A stretch of 64,000 nt of DNA from Sanguibacter gelidistatuariae (GTDB lineage Bacteria; Actinomycetota; Actinomycetes; Actinomycetales; Cellulomonadaceae). The stretch spans positions 991,901-1,055,900 of the forward strand of contig NZ_FMYH01000001.1 in assembly GCF_900096585.1 (NCBI RefSeq). Direction: 5' to 3'. This document shows, piece by piece, positions 1 through 8,113 of the stretch. A program made the translations under genes and the position numbers. The notes below the pieces were generated by a model. It saw only the letters and a list, made by a program, of their open reading frames with translations, was not told the DNA's origin and did not search any database. Position 1 is the stretch's first letter. Each line of letters begins with the position of its first letter.

Positions 1-2
1 CG

Positions 3-305
3 CAGCCGCACTGCCACCAGTACTCCGTCATGGGCTACCAGACGGACGAGGCGCTCCTGCGCGGGGCGGGCGCCACGATCACGACGCTCGCCGGGTGCTG
101 TGGGCTCGCGGGGAACTTCGGCATGGAGAAGGGGCACTACGACGTGTCGGTCGCGGTCGCTGAGAATGCGCTGCTGCCCGCGTTGCGTCAGGCTGGGGAG
201 GGCGACATCTTCCTCGCGGACGGTTTCTCCTGCCGCACCCAGGCCGACGACCTCGCGGGGGTCAAGGGCAAGGCGCTCGCGGAGCTGTTGGCCGAGCGGC
301 TCTGA
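3..305 (+). CDS. C-terminal fragment of an FAD-linked / Fe-S (CCG-domain) oxidoreductase
   Basis: This is the 3' end of a gene that begins before the window; about 100 residues remain. The fragment opens with PHCHQYSVMG, then has CCGLAGNFG and later DGFSCRTQ. These cysteine motifs are typical of the CCG iron-sulfur/heterodisulfide-reductase-like part found at the end of large FAD-binding oxidases of the glycolate/D-lactate dehydrogenase kind. The likely role is oxidation of a 2-hydroxyacid at the membrane, but the substrate cannot be judged because the FAD domain is missing. It ends 52 bp before the next gene, on the same strand. Confidence 0.7.
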   Translation, partial: QPHCHQYSVMGYQTDEALLRGAGATITTLAGCCGLAGNFGMEKGHYDVSVAVAENALLPALRQAGEGDIFLADGFSCRTQADDLAGVKGKALAELLAERL

Positions 306-357
306 GCCGGCGGTGACGGCGCCGCGGCGTCCGCAACGGTCATCTGAGAGGACCACC

Positions 358-1029
358 ATGTCACGCATCGCGATCATCGGAGGGCACGGCAGGGTGGCGC
401 TGCGCCTGGCGCACCTGCTGAGCGAGTCCGGCCACGACGTCACGTCGATCATCCGCAGCGCCCGCCAGCGCAAGGACGTCGCCGAGACCGGCGCCGCGCC
501 GGTCGTGGCCGACGTCGAGCGGCTCGGCCCGGACGCCCTGGCCAAGACCCTCGCCGGGCACGACGCCGTCGTGTGGGCCGCGGGGGCGGGCGGCGGTTCT
601 CCCGAGCGGACCTACGCCGTCGACCGTGACGCGGCGATCCGGTCGATGGATGCCGCGCTCGCCGCGGGGATCCCGCGGTACGTCATGGTGTCCTACAAGG
701 GCGCCCGGCTCCAGCACGGGGTGCCGCCGGAGGACAGCTTCTTCGCCTACGCCGAGGCGAAGGCCGCGGCCGACGAGCACCTGCGGGTGTCGACGCTGGC
801 CTGGACGATCCTGGGACCCAGCGCGCTGACCGACGACCCGGGGACCGGCCAGATCGAGGTCGGCGCGCACCTGGAGTCCACCTCGGTCCCGCGCGACGAC
901 GTCGCCGCCGTGGCCGCGGCGGTCCTCGACCTGCCCGGCACGATCGGCCGCTTCATCGAGTTCAACTCGGGTTCCATCCCCATCCCCAGAGCCCTCGAGT
1001 CCTACACCCAACCCCCACCCACCCTCTGA
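358..1029 (+). CDS. NAD(P)-binding SDR/NmrA-like protein
   Basis: A 223-residue atypical short-chain dehydrogenase. The N-terminus IAIIGGHGRVALRLAHLL is a Rossmann nucleotide-binding loop of the GxxGxxG type. VMVSYKGA and FAYAEAKAAADEHL resemble the Ser and YxxxK regions of extended SDR/NmrA-like proteins (YwnB type). The length matches that group. The ATG follows GAGAGGACCACC, which contains a usable ribosome-binding site. Members bind NAD(P) and often act as redox sensors or reductases; the substrate is unknown. The gene ends 5 bp before a palindromic repeat element. Confidence 0.75.
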   Translation: MSRIAIIGGHGRVALRLAHLLSESGHDVTSIIRSARQRKDVAETGAAPVVADVERLGPDALAKTLAGHDAVVWAAGAGGGSPERTYAVDRDAAIRSMDAALAAGIPRYVMVSYKGARLQHGVPPEDSFFAYAEAKAAADEHLRVSTLAWTILGPSALTDDPGTGQIEVGAHLESTSVPRDDVAAVAAAVLDLPGTIGRFIEFNSGSIPIPRALESYTQPPPTL

Positions 1030-1034
1030 CCAAC

Positions 1035-1100
1035 TCGTTGGGTGTACGAAAATGCGGGTGTCGCACCGGCGCGTCGCGTACAAGATCGTGCACTCAGCGG
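1035..1100. repeat. 66-bp palindromic element, class Ia copy 1
   Basis: Imperfect palindrome between the SDR gene and the convergent transporter gene. The right end is CACTCAGCGG; the left end TCGTTGGGTG is a degraded version of CCGCTGAGTG. The centre TGTCGCACCGGCG is shared with the copy at 13742. A second TCAGCGG lies 22 bp beyond the right end (1116-1122) and contains the stop codon of the minus-strand transporter gene. Confidence 0.8.
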
Positions 1101-1115
1101 AGGGGGTGGGGTGGG

Positions 1116-1718
1116 TCAGCGGGGGCCGAGGGGGAGGACTATGCGACCCCAGGTGGTGTTGAGGACGCCGGCGAAGGAGTTGTACCAGGCGGTCGCAGCG
1201 GTGATCAGGCCGAAGATGCCGGCGACGTGCGTGACCCCAGGAGCCTGGGCGAAGGCGCCGATGGTCAGCAGCAGGAAGGTCACCGACAGCGGCACGAACA
1301 CCGCCATGAGACCGACCGAGACCCGCAGGGTCACCACGGTCATGTAGAGCGTGAAGATGGTCCAGGCGAGCAGGAACAGCCCGGTGGCCTGGTGGGCGGA
1401 GTCCGCCGGCAGCCCCGGGACGATGAACTTCACGTAGGCCGCGAAGGACATCCAGAACGCGCCGTAGGAGGAGAAGGCGAGCGCGCCGAAGGTGTTGTTC
1501 TTGGTGAACTCCCACATGCCGGCGAGCAGCTGCACGAGGCCGCCGTAGAAGAGGGCGAGCGGCAGCACGACCGGCTCGAGGTGGGAGTCGAGGATCCCCG
1601 CGTTGAACACCGACAGCACAAAGGTGGTCAGTGCGAACCCGGCCAGGCCCAACGGACCGGGGTCGGCCACCAGCCAGCGGGCCGGAGCGGGCGAGGTGGG
1701 GGCAGTGGGAGGAGTCAC
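1116..1718 (-). CDS. GPR1/FUN34/YaaH (SatP-like) acetate/succinate transporter
   Basis: A 200-residue protein with six predicted membrane segments. It carries the family signature near the N-terminus as DPGPLGLAGFALTTF (the family norm is NPAPLGL), followed by FYGGLVQLLAGMWEF and NTFGALAFSSYGAFW, which are hallmark blocks of the AceTr family. Members move acetate or succinate with protons across the cytoplasmic membrane. The last codons, CGC TGA, overlap sequence that resembles the end of the neighbouring palindromic element. The gene stands alone and converges with the SDR gene. Confidence 0.88.
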   Translation of the reverse strand: MTPPTAPTSPAPARWLVADPGPLGLAGFALTTFVLSVFNAGILDSHLEPVVLPLALFYGGLVQLLAGMWEFTKNNTFGALAFSSYGAFWMSFAAYVKFIVPGLPADSAHQATGLFLLAWTIFTLYMTVVTLRVSVGLMAVFVPLSVTFLLLTIGAFAQAPGVTHVAGIFGLITAATAWYNSFAGVLNTTWGRIVLPLGPR

Positions 1719-1889
1719 GAGGGACCTTTCAGGAGAGCGCGCCGGTGGATCAGGCGCCCGGAGAACACGGCGCCGCCGGCGAGCCTAGGCGCGGTATTCC
1801 GCGGGCCGGCGGGAGGAAGGTCCCGATCGGGGGGTCGTGCGACGCACGTCACGCTCGACTTCGACGCCGCGGGGTGACAGGTTGGGGGC

Positions 1890-2186
1890 ATGCTCTTTGC
1901 CTTCTCAGTTGCCCCGCTCGGTTCCGGCGAGTCCGTGACCGACGCCGTGGCCGACGCCGTCCGGATCGTCCGCGAGTCCGGCTTGCCCAACCGCACCGAC
2001 GCCATGTTCACCACGATCGAGGGTGAGTGGGACGAGTGCATGGACGTCATCAAGCGCGCCACCGAGGCCGTCGGCGCCGGTGGGCACCGCGTCTCCCTCG
2101 TCCTCAAGGCGGATATCCGCCCTGGTCACACCGGTGAGCTGACCGGCAAGGTGGAGCGCGTGGAAGCCCGGCTCGCCCAGGGCTGA
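1890..2186 (+). CDS. MTH1187/YkoF-type thiamine-binding protein
   Basis: A 98-residue protein of the MTH1187 (DUF77) family. It starts MLFAFSVAPLG and has the pattern IRESGLPNRTDAMFTTIEG and VSLVLKADIRPG, the beta-alpha-beta arrangement of this ferredoxin-like fold. Structures of relatives bind thiamine or its hydroxymethylpyrimidine moiety, so a role in thiamine salvage or delivery is likely. No transporter or thiamine gene is adjacent, and no TPP riboswitch was recognised upstream. The start follows GGTTGGGGGC, a plausible ribosome-binding site. Confidence 0.8.
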   Translation: MLFAFSVAPLGSGESVTDAVADAVRIVRESGLPNRTDAMFTTIEGEWDECMDVIKRATEAVGAGGHRVSLVLKADIRPGHTGELTGKVERVEARLAQG

Positions 2187-2216
2187 GCCCCTGGACGGTA
2201 GGTCTAGGCTGTGGCC

Positions 2217-3290
2217 ATGCCGTTGTTCGACATCCGTGGGGCCGGGCGCGCGCATCCCGTGACACCCACCCTGCCCGACGACGCGTCCTTCGCCGCTGCG
2301 GCCCGCGCCGTGGTCTCCGAGCACCTCCCGGCGCTGCTCGGTGAGCCCCTGTTCACGGTGGCCGAGCGGCCAGCTGCGAGCGTCGAGCAGCGTGCGAGCG
2401 TCGAGCGGCAGGCGACGGCCGACCTTCTCGCGCTGGACACCTCGGGGCTGCCCGTCGTCGTGCAGATCATGGCGCGGCTGACGGCGCAGGGACTCCTCGA
2501 GGCGCTCGACATGGCGGGCCGGGCGTCACGCCTGACCCGCGCGGACCTGGCCGCGAAGCATCCCGGCGGTCCCGACCGCTTCCGTGCTGGGCTGCGGGCA
2601 TTCTTCGACGCGGCCCCGGCGGCCCGTCCCGAGACACCGTCGCCTGGGACGGTGCGGCTGGTGATCGTGTGCGCGGACGTCGAGGACTCCCTGCTGCACG
2701 CCCTGGCCTTCCTGCGCTCGGGAACGACCCGGATCGAGGTGCTCCACGTGGGCCTGCTCGCCGGCCGGGGCGGACAGCGACTCATCGACGTCTCCCCGCT
2801 GCGGCCTGAGCAGGCCGCCGCCGGGCGCGCCGTCGAGTCCGTCCTGACCGGCACTGTCCCGGCCGTGCCCGCTCCGGCCGACGCCTACGTCCCGGTCTTC
2901 CTCGACCTCCCACCGGACGACCTCCCCGAACGACCGTCAGACCTGCCGGCCAACGGCCTCGGCCCGTATGCCGCTCCCGTCTCGCCGGTGCTGGACCTGC
3001 TCGCCCCGCCGCGTGAGCTGTCCGACGTCGTCGGGCCGGTCGACGCCGCGCTCGCCGCGCTGGCCAGCGGGCTGGATGCGCCGCTACAACTCGTCTGGGT
3101 CCGCCATCGGCGCGGGGAACGGTTCGAGATCGTGCTGCACCCGGACGGGTCGCTGCACACCGAGGGCGGCACGCGCTACGCCGACCCCACGTGGGCGGCC
3201 AGCGCCGTCTCGGGCGGCACAGCCTCCGACGGCTGGCGCGTGTGGCGGGTCGGCGACGAGGGGCGCACCCTCGCCGAGCTGCGCGAGTAG
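2217..3290 (+). CDS. Uncharacterised actinobacterial protein (possible nuclease-fold segment)
   Basis: A 357-residue protein that I do not recognise as a characterised family. Residues about 60-110 read DLLALDTSGLPVVVQ and then LLEALDMAGRASRLTRADL. This resembles the beta-sheet core of restriction-nuclease-like proteins that carry a D...(E/Q)xK-type site, but the key acidic and lysine residues are not intact here (VVVQIMA). The C-terminal 60 residues look like a separate small domain with many aromatic residues. Two starts are possible, GTG at 2211 or ATG at 2217; the ATG is preferred. It lies 30 bp after the thiamine-binding gene. Confidence 0.55.
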   Translation: MPLFDIRGAGRAHPVTPTLPDDASFAAAARAVVSEHLPALLGEPLFTVAERPAASVEQRASVERQATADLLALDTSGLPVVVQIMARLTAQGLLEALDMAGRASRLTRADLAAKHPGGPDRFRAGLRAFFDAAPAARPETPSPGTVRLVIVCADVEDSLLHALAFLRSGTTRIEVLHVGLLAGRGGQRLIDVSPLRPEQAAAGRAVESVLTGTVPAVPAPADAYVPVFLDLPPDDLPERPSDLPANGLGPYAAPVSPVLDLLAPPRELSDVVGPVDAALAALASGLDAPLQLVWVRHRRGERFEIVLHPDGSLHTEGGTRYADPTWAASAVSGGTASDGWRVWRVGDEGRTLAELRE

Positions 3291-3301
3291 ACCCACAAAA
3301 C

Positions 3302-4423
3302 TCAGTCCTGCGACCACCCGTACGCGGTCGACCATCGCGCGATCTGGGCGTAGTACTGCGCCCGCACCGGCGCCGTGGACAGCGCGAGGTCGTGCAGGCC
3401 GCCCTCGATCCTGCTCACCGTGACCGTCGGGCCGAGCTGGATGGCGCGGCGGGCGAGCAGCTCGACGTCGAGCACGATGTCGCTCCCGCGCATGTCCTCC
3501 GACCAGCGCGGGGACATGACCGAGCGGGACGAGGCGAGCATCAGGACGGGCTGGGTGATCCGCAGGCCGCGGGCGACCTCGGAGTGTCCGGAGATGATCG
3601 CGTGCAACCAGCCGGCGCGGACCGGGAACGCGGGCGTCGGGCGCCACGTCTCGTTGAACTCCCACTCCCCGCCGTCGATCTTGCGGACGGTGCGGGCGTA
3701 GTACCCGGCGTCGATGTTGGGCAGCGGGGTCTTGGGCTGGAAGCGGGCGAGGCGGTTGATCGCGGGGGCGGAGACGGTGCGCAGCACGGATGATCCCTGC
3801 AGCTCGAGCCATGGGCTGTTGAGTACGAGGCCCGCGGTCGCTCCGGGGTTGCGGTGTGCCCACAGGACCGATGTGAGGCCGCCGGTCGAGTGGCTGTGCA
3901 GCATGATCGAGGTGTTGTGGCCAAGATCGGCGCGGATCGCGTCGAGGGCCGCCTCAAGGTCTTCGTCGTAGACCCGCAGGTCGTCGGTGTATCCGGGCGT
4001 CTGCCCCGGGCGCAGGCTGCGCCCGTACTTGCGCAGGTCGATCGCGTAGAACGCGACCCCCAGCCGGTCCCAGAAGTACGCGGTCTCGGTCTGGAAGAAG
4101 TAGTCGCTCCAGCCGTGGATGTACAGCACGGCCCGGGCTGAGCGGATGGAGCCGGCGGGGCGGAACCGCACGAGGGAGGCTACGACCTCACCCTCGTCGT
4201 CCGGGGCGAGCGGGAGGGTCTGCATCTCGAAGCCGGCCCCGAGCACGTCGGGCGCCCACGCGGCGTGCGCGCCGCGGGTGGTCACGACGTGGGTGTGCCC
4301 GCGGAGCTCGTCGGCGATCACATCGGCGAGGTGGGCGTCCAGGGCGGGGACCACGCCGTCGGGCACCATGACCGCGGGCGTCACGCGGGCGAGGAACCGG
4401 GGCAGCGGCACACGTTCGGTCAC
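3302..4423 (-). CDS. Alpha/beta hydrolase (serine hydrolase, S33/lysophospholipase-like)
   Basis: A 373-residue cytoplasmic hydrolase. The core has AVLYIHGWSDYFF as the oxyanion loop, AIDLRKYGRS after strand 4, and the nucleophile elbow HSHSTGG with Ser179. The likely catalytic His is in EGGLHDLALS near the C-terminus. The elbow has Ser in place of the usual first Gly. Such proteins hydrolyse esters or lipids; the substrate is unknown. The gene shares a 4-bp ATGA overlap with the upstream dehydrogenase gene, so the two are probably translated from one message. Confidence 0.82.
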   Translation of the reverse strand: MTERVPLPRFLARVTPAVMVPDGVVPALDAHLADVIADELRGHTHVVTTRGAHAAWAPDVLGAGFEMQTLPLAPDDEGEVVASLVRFRPAGSIRSARAVLYIHGWSDYFFQTETAYFWDRLGVAFYAIDLRKYGRSLRPGQTPGYTDDLRVYDEDLEAALDAIRADLGHNTSIMLHSHSTGGLTSVLWAHRNPGATAGLVLNSPWLELQGSSVLRTVSAPAINRLARFQPKTPLPNIDAGYYARTVRKIDGGEWEFNETWRPTPAFPVRAGWLHAIISGHSEVARGLRITQPVLMLASSRSVMSPRWSEDMRGSDIVLDVELLARRAIQLGPTVTVSRIEGGLHDLALSTAPVRAQYYAQIARWSTAYGWSQD

Positions 4424-5379
4424 GGAGTGAGCACGATCTTGCCGATGTGCTCGCCCGAGGCGAGGCGAGTGATCGCCGCGGCGGCGTCGGCGAGGTGCAT
4501 CGAGCGGTCGATCCGCGGGCGGATGTCCGCGCGCACCATGAAGGCGAGGACGTCGGCGAGCTCGTCACGGCTGCCCATCGTCGTGCCAGCGACGGTGATC
4601 TCGTTGAAGAAGATCCGGGTGAGCTCGGCCGCGGTGGGGTCGCCCGACGTGGCGCCCGCGACGGCGATGACGCCGCCGGGGCGCACGGACCGGACCGAGT
4701 GCGACCAGGTCGCGGCGCCCACGCTCTCGATCACGGCGTCCACCCGGTGAGGGAGGCGGCCACCCGGCTCGACCGCGTGGCTCGCGCCGAGCGCGAGGGC
4801 CGCCGTGCGCTTGGCGCCGCTGCGGCTGGTCGCGAAGACCTCGATGCCGGCCGCGGCCGCCAGGGTGATCGCGGCCGAGGCGAGACCGCCGCCGACACCC
4901 TGGACGAGCACGCTCTGGCCGGGCTTGAGCCCGGCGGTGCGGAACAGCATGCGGTAGGCGGTCAGCCATGCGGTCGGCACGCAGGCGGCCTCCTCGAAGG
5001 TCAGGTCCGGGGGTTTGGGCACGAGGTTGTGGGTGGGGACGACCACCTGCTCGGCCAGCGTGCCGTCGTACTTCTCCGAGAGCAGGGTCCGCGTCTCACC
5101 CGGCCCGACGCCGTGCCCGTCGGCGCCGATCACTGCGTGGACCACAACTTCCTGGCCGTCTTCGGTCATGCCGGCGGCGTCTGTGCCCAAGACCACCGGG
5201 AGCTGTTCCGGGCGCAGTCCCACCCCGCGCAGCGACCACAGGTCGTGGTGGTTGAGACTGGCGGCCCGAACCGTCACGATTGTCCAGTTCTTTCGGCCCG
5301 TCGGGGCTGGGCGGTCTCCGACCGACAGCCCGTCGACGGGAGAGGCGGGGGAGAAGCGCGAGACGTAGGCAGCCAGCAT
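4420..5379 (-). CDS. Zinc-type/quinone-oxidoreductase-like MDR dehydrogenase
   Basis: A 319-residue medium-chain dehydrogenase/reductase. Residues 30-110 form the GroES-like domain, with LRPEQLPVVLGTDAAG and GETRTLLSEKYDGTLAEQ. The NAD(P)-binding fold contains VLVQGVGGGLASAAITLAAAAG. The structural zinc cysteines of classical alcohol dehydrogenases are absent, so a quinone-reductase-like or enoyl-reductase-like enzyme using NADPH is most likely. The start is divergent from the methyltransferase gene, 72 bp away. The 4-bp overlap with the downstream hydrolase suggests coupled translation. Confidence 0.82.
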   Translation of the reverse strand: MLAAYVSRFSPASPVDGLSVGDRPAPTGRKNWTIVTVRAASLNHHDLWSLRGVGLRPEQLPVVLGTDAAGMTEDGQEVVVHAVIGADGHGVGPGETRTLLSEKYDGTLAEQVVVPTHNLVPKPPDLTFEEAACVPTAWLTAYRMLFRTAGLKPGQSVLVQGVGGGLASAAITLAAAAGIEVFATSRSGAKRTAALALGASHAVEPGGRLPHRVDAVIESVGAATWSHSVRSVRPGGVIAVAGATSGDPTAAELTRIFFNEITVAGTTMGSRDELADVLAFMVRADIRPRIDRSMHLADAAAAITRLASGEHIGKIVLTP

Positions 5380-5451
5380 GCTGCCAACCTACCGCTCCGG
5401 ACCACGCTCCGTCGGGTGGCGAAGGTCCCCCACGTGGGAGAAGGTTCGCGT

Positions 5452-6273
5452 ATGGATATCGACAGGGACGGCGTCCGCCGGGCGCCGGACGGCGGGTACG
5501 CGCACCTCACATCGCCCGAGATCAGGGTCGAGACTCACCGGCTCTTCAGCCGTCGCGACGATGACGTCGAGGCGGCTGTGCTCGGCGCGCTGGCCCTGAC
5601 CGGCACGGAGACCGTGCTCGACGTGGGGTCGGGGACGGGGACTTTCGTCCAGAACCTCATCGACCGTGGCCACACCGGCCGGGTGATCGCCCTCGACCTC
5701 TCCTTCTCGGCGTATCTCACCGCGCGCGCTGTACCCGGCGTCGAGGCCATCCATGCCTCCGCTGACGAGATCCCGCTCCCCGACGGCTCGGTCGACGTCG
5801 TGCTCTCTCGGCAGATGCTTGTTCACTGCCCCAGCCCCGAGATGATCGTCGCCGAGTGCGCCCGGGTGCTCACCGCCGACGGCGTGTTCGTCGCGACCGT
5901 CAACCACGCCCGCACGGTGCCGATGATCCGGCACGTGATCGAGACCGAGCTCGGGTCGCTCGGCCTGCGGGTGCCGGACTCAGCCAGCTGGGTCACCACG
6001 GACACCGTCGCCGAGCTCGTCGGGCGCTTCTTCGAGACGGTCGACGTGGTGCGTCACGACAACGAGCTCGTCTTCACCGGGCCCGGGCCGCTCGTGCGGT
6101 ACGCGACCTCCTTGTTCTCGCTCTACGGGGTCGACGACGACCCGGCGACGAACCAGCTGCTGGTCGACCGCGTGACCGCACGGGTCGAGGACTGGTTCAG
6201 GGCGACCTCCGAGCCCTGGCTCGAGCCGAAGGGCTACTCCGTCTGCTCCGCCCGCGGGCTCCTGCCCGTCTGA
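5452..6273 (+). CDS. Class I SAM-dependent methyltransferase
   Basis: A 273-residue methyltransferase of the UbiE/Methyltransf_11 type. Motif I is VLDVGSGTGTFV, followed by IALDLSFSAYL for the second strand, then DEIPLPDGSVDVVLSRQMLVHC (motifs II-III), and a helix with EMIVAECARVLTADG. The methyl acceptor is unknown. The ATG at 5452 follows GAGAAGG with suitable spacing. The coding sequence converges with the downstream gene across a short 9-bp tandem repeat. Confidence 0.85.
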   Translation: MDIDRDGVRRAPDGGYAHLTSPEIRVETHRLFSRRDDDVEAAVLGALALTGTETVLDVGSGTGTFVQNLIDRGHTGRVIALDLSFSAYLTARAVPGVEAIHASADEIPLPDGSVDVVLSRQMLVHCPSPEMIVAECARVLTADGVFVATVNHARTVPMIRHVIETELGSLGLRVPDSASWVTTDTVAELVGRFFETVDVVRHDNELVFTGPGPLVRYATSLFSLYGVDDDPATNQLLVDRVTARVEDWFRATSEPWLEPKGYSVCSARGLLPV

Positions 6274-6282
6274 TCACGGGCG

Positions 6283-6318
6283 CGCCGGGTCCGCCGGGTC
6301 CGCCGGGTCCGCCGGGCT
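6283..6318. repeat. 9-bp tandem repeat (CGCCGGGTC, four copies)
   Basis: Four contiguous copies of CGCCGGGTC, the last one ending CGCCGGGCT, lie between two convergent genes. The final copy overlaps the stop codon of the minus-strand gene. Variable copy number by slippage is likely. Confidence 0.85.
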
Positions 6319-7048
6319 AGAGGATCGGGAGCATCCGGCCCAGGTCGGGGACCCCGCCGGCGGTGTAGTCCGTCGTGATCGCCCGCGCGAGGTCGTCGAC
6401 GTTGTACCGGGCGCGCCCGGTGGCCAGCCGGATCCACAGCCCCGGGTCGGTCACCTCCAGGTCCCACCCGCCGCGGGTCACCACGATGTCGAGCAGCTCC
6501 TCGGCCACGATCCGCTGGGCCTCGCGGTCGATAGGGTTGGCCGGTCCCGCAGAGTCCACCACGCCCTTGAGCGAGGCGACCAGGTCCTCGGCGTGCACAA
6601 CAAGCTCGATCAGGCGCGACATGGCCATGTCGCGCAGCGTGATCGCTCCGCGCCGTGCCTGCACGACGACGACCTGGTCCAGGCTCAGCTCGTCCAGCGT
6701 GGCCAGGGCCCGGGTGGCCAGGGCGTCGACCGCGGCGAGCGGGGCGTCGGCGATCTCGACGGCGAGGTCGCGGGTGAACTGGGAGATGTCGTCGGCGCGC
6801 TCGGGGTAGGAGCCCAGGTACTCCGCCAGCTCGATGGGCCGGGTGCCAGCCGGGGCCGGGGTGCACACCGCGAGGGCGTCCATCGCGCGTCCCAGGTGCG
6901 CGACGAGCTCGCCGACGGTCCAGCCGGGCAGGGCCGAGGGCTTGTTCCGGTTGCCGAGCAGGTTGTCCCCGAGCGGACCGACCCAGGAGCGCAGGCGCGC
7001 CCACTGGGTGTGCAGGGCTGACGTGATCTGGGGGAGGTCGGCGGTCAT
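6317..7048 (-). CDS. Maleylpyruvate isomerase family mycothiol-dependent protein (DinB fold)
   Basis: A 243-residue protein of the actinobacterial maleylpyruvate isomerase/DinB-like family. The N-terminal helix bundle has LPGWTVGELVAHLGRAMDAL, where the His is the usual metal ligand, and LIELVVHAEDL supplies a second His. Members use mycothiol as cofactor or thiol substrate; the presence of mshA in this window fits that. The exact reaction is unknown, as most paralogues are not isomerases. I chose the ATG at 7048, because longer versions lack a ribosome-binding site and run into the divergent gene. Confidence 0.75.
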   Translation of the reverse strand: MTADLPQITSALHTQWARLRSWVGPLGDNLLGNRNKPSALPGWTVGELVAHLGRAMDALAVCTPAPAGTRPIELAEYLGSYPERADDISQFTRDLAVEIADAPLAAVDALATRALATLDELSLDQVVVVQARRGAITLRDMAMSRLIELVVHAEDLVASLKGVVDSAGPANPIDREAQRIVAEELLDIVVTRGGWDLEVTDPGLWIRLATGRARYNVDDLARAITTDYTAGGVPDLGRMLPIL

Positions 7049-7108
7049 GGCCTCATCCTGCCGCACACGGGCGGCACCGTCACGCGTGGTGGCCGTACTG
7101 TTCGTCCT

Positions 7109-8113
7109 ATGGCTGACGGACACCACCACCGGGGGCGCAGCGCGGCGGTCGTCGCGCTCCTGCTCATCGGCGCCCTGCTCACCCCGGTCGCGCTGCTGGC
7201 GCACTGGGCGCGCGACACGATCACCAGCACCGACGGCTACGTGGCCGCGGTCGACGACCTGGCCGCCGACCCGGCTGTGCGGTCGGCGCTCGTGGACCAT
7301 CTCACGACCGTCACACTCGAGCAGATCGATGCCGACGCGCTGGTCTCCTCCGCGCTCGCGGCCCTGGGCGGCTCGGGCGACGGCGACTCCCGCGTCGATG
7401 CCCTCGGGGTCCCGCTGCGCTTTGCGATGGAGTCCCTCGTGCGGGACATCATCACCCGGGTTGTCGACAGCGACGCCTTCCGTACCGTGTGGATCCAGGC
7501 CAACCGCAGCGCGCACACCACGGTCGTCGCCCTGCTCACGCACGACGGCGGGGGCAAGCTCAGCCTCAGCGCCGACGGCCAGGTGACCCTCAACCTCGGA
7601 CCGGTCGTCGATCTCGCCCGCGCCGAGCTCGTCGCGCGCGGGGTCACCCTCGCGGCGTCCATCCCGCAGGTCGACGCGAGCGTCCCGCTGTTCTCCAGCC
7701 AGGAGCTCGTCAAGGCCCGGGCCTACTACGCCGTGCTCGACGCCGTCGCGGGCTGGCTGCCGTGGGCCGTCGCCCTCCTGCTGCTCGCCGCGGTCGCCCT
7801 CGCCCGGTCGCGGGCGGTCGTCCTGGCCTGGGAGGCCGGGATCATCGTGGTCCTGACGGCGCTGGCGAGCCTCGCCGTCGTCGTCGTGCGGGCGTCCTAC
7901 ATCGGGTCACTGACCGGCTCCCGGCTGCGCACCGAGCTGACCGTCTCGGTCGCGAACATCCTCGGCGATTCCGTGCTCGGTGCGCTGCGGGTGGGCTACA
8001 CGGTCGGCGTGGTCCTCGTCGTCGGTGCGGTGGGCGCGTGGCTGGTGAGCCGGCGCCGCAAGCGCGCAACGGTCACCACGGCTGGTCCAGAGCCGCGACC
8101 TGCTCTGGGGTGA
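7109..8113 (+). CDS. Integral membrane protein of unknown function
   Basis: A 334-residue membrane protein with one hydrophobic segment near residues 13-31, a hydrophilic extracytoplasmic region of about 180 residues, and three further segments near 215-235, 245-262 and 293-312. The N-terminus MADGHHHRGR is His-rich. The outside part has a SxxLVDHLTTVTLEQID-like helical pattern but no catalytic motif I recognise. Similar proteins are common and unannotated in Actinobacteria. Its last 41 bp overlap the end of the convergent aldo/keto reductase gene. Confidence 0.65.
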   Translation: MADGHHHRGRSAAVVALLLIGALLTPVALLAHWARDTITSTDGYVAAVDDLAADPAVRSALVDHLTTVTLEQIDADALVSSALAALGGSGDGDSRVDALGVPLRFAMESLVRDIITRVVDSDAFRTVWIQANRSAHTTVVALLTHDGGGKLSLSADGQVTLNLGPVVDLARAELVARGVTLAASIPQVDASVPLFSSQELVKARAYYAVLDAVAGWLPWAVALLLLAAVALARSRAVVLAWEAGIIVVLTALASLAVVVVRASYIGSLTGSRLRTELTVSVANILGDSVLGALRVGYTVGVVLVVGAVGAWLVSRRRKRATVTTAGPEPRPALG

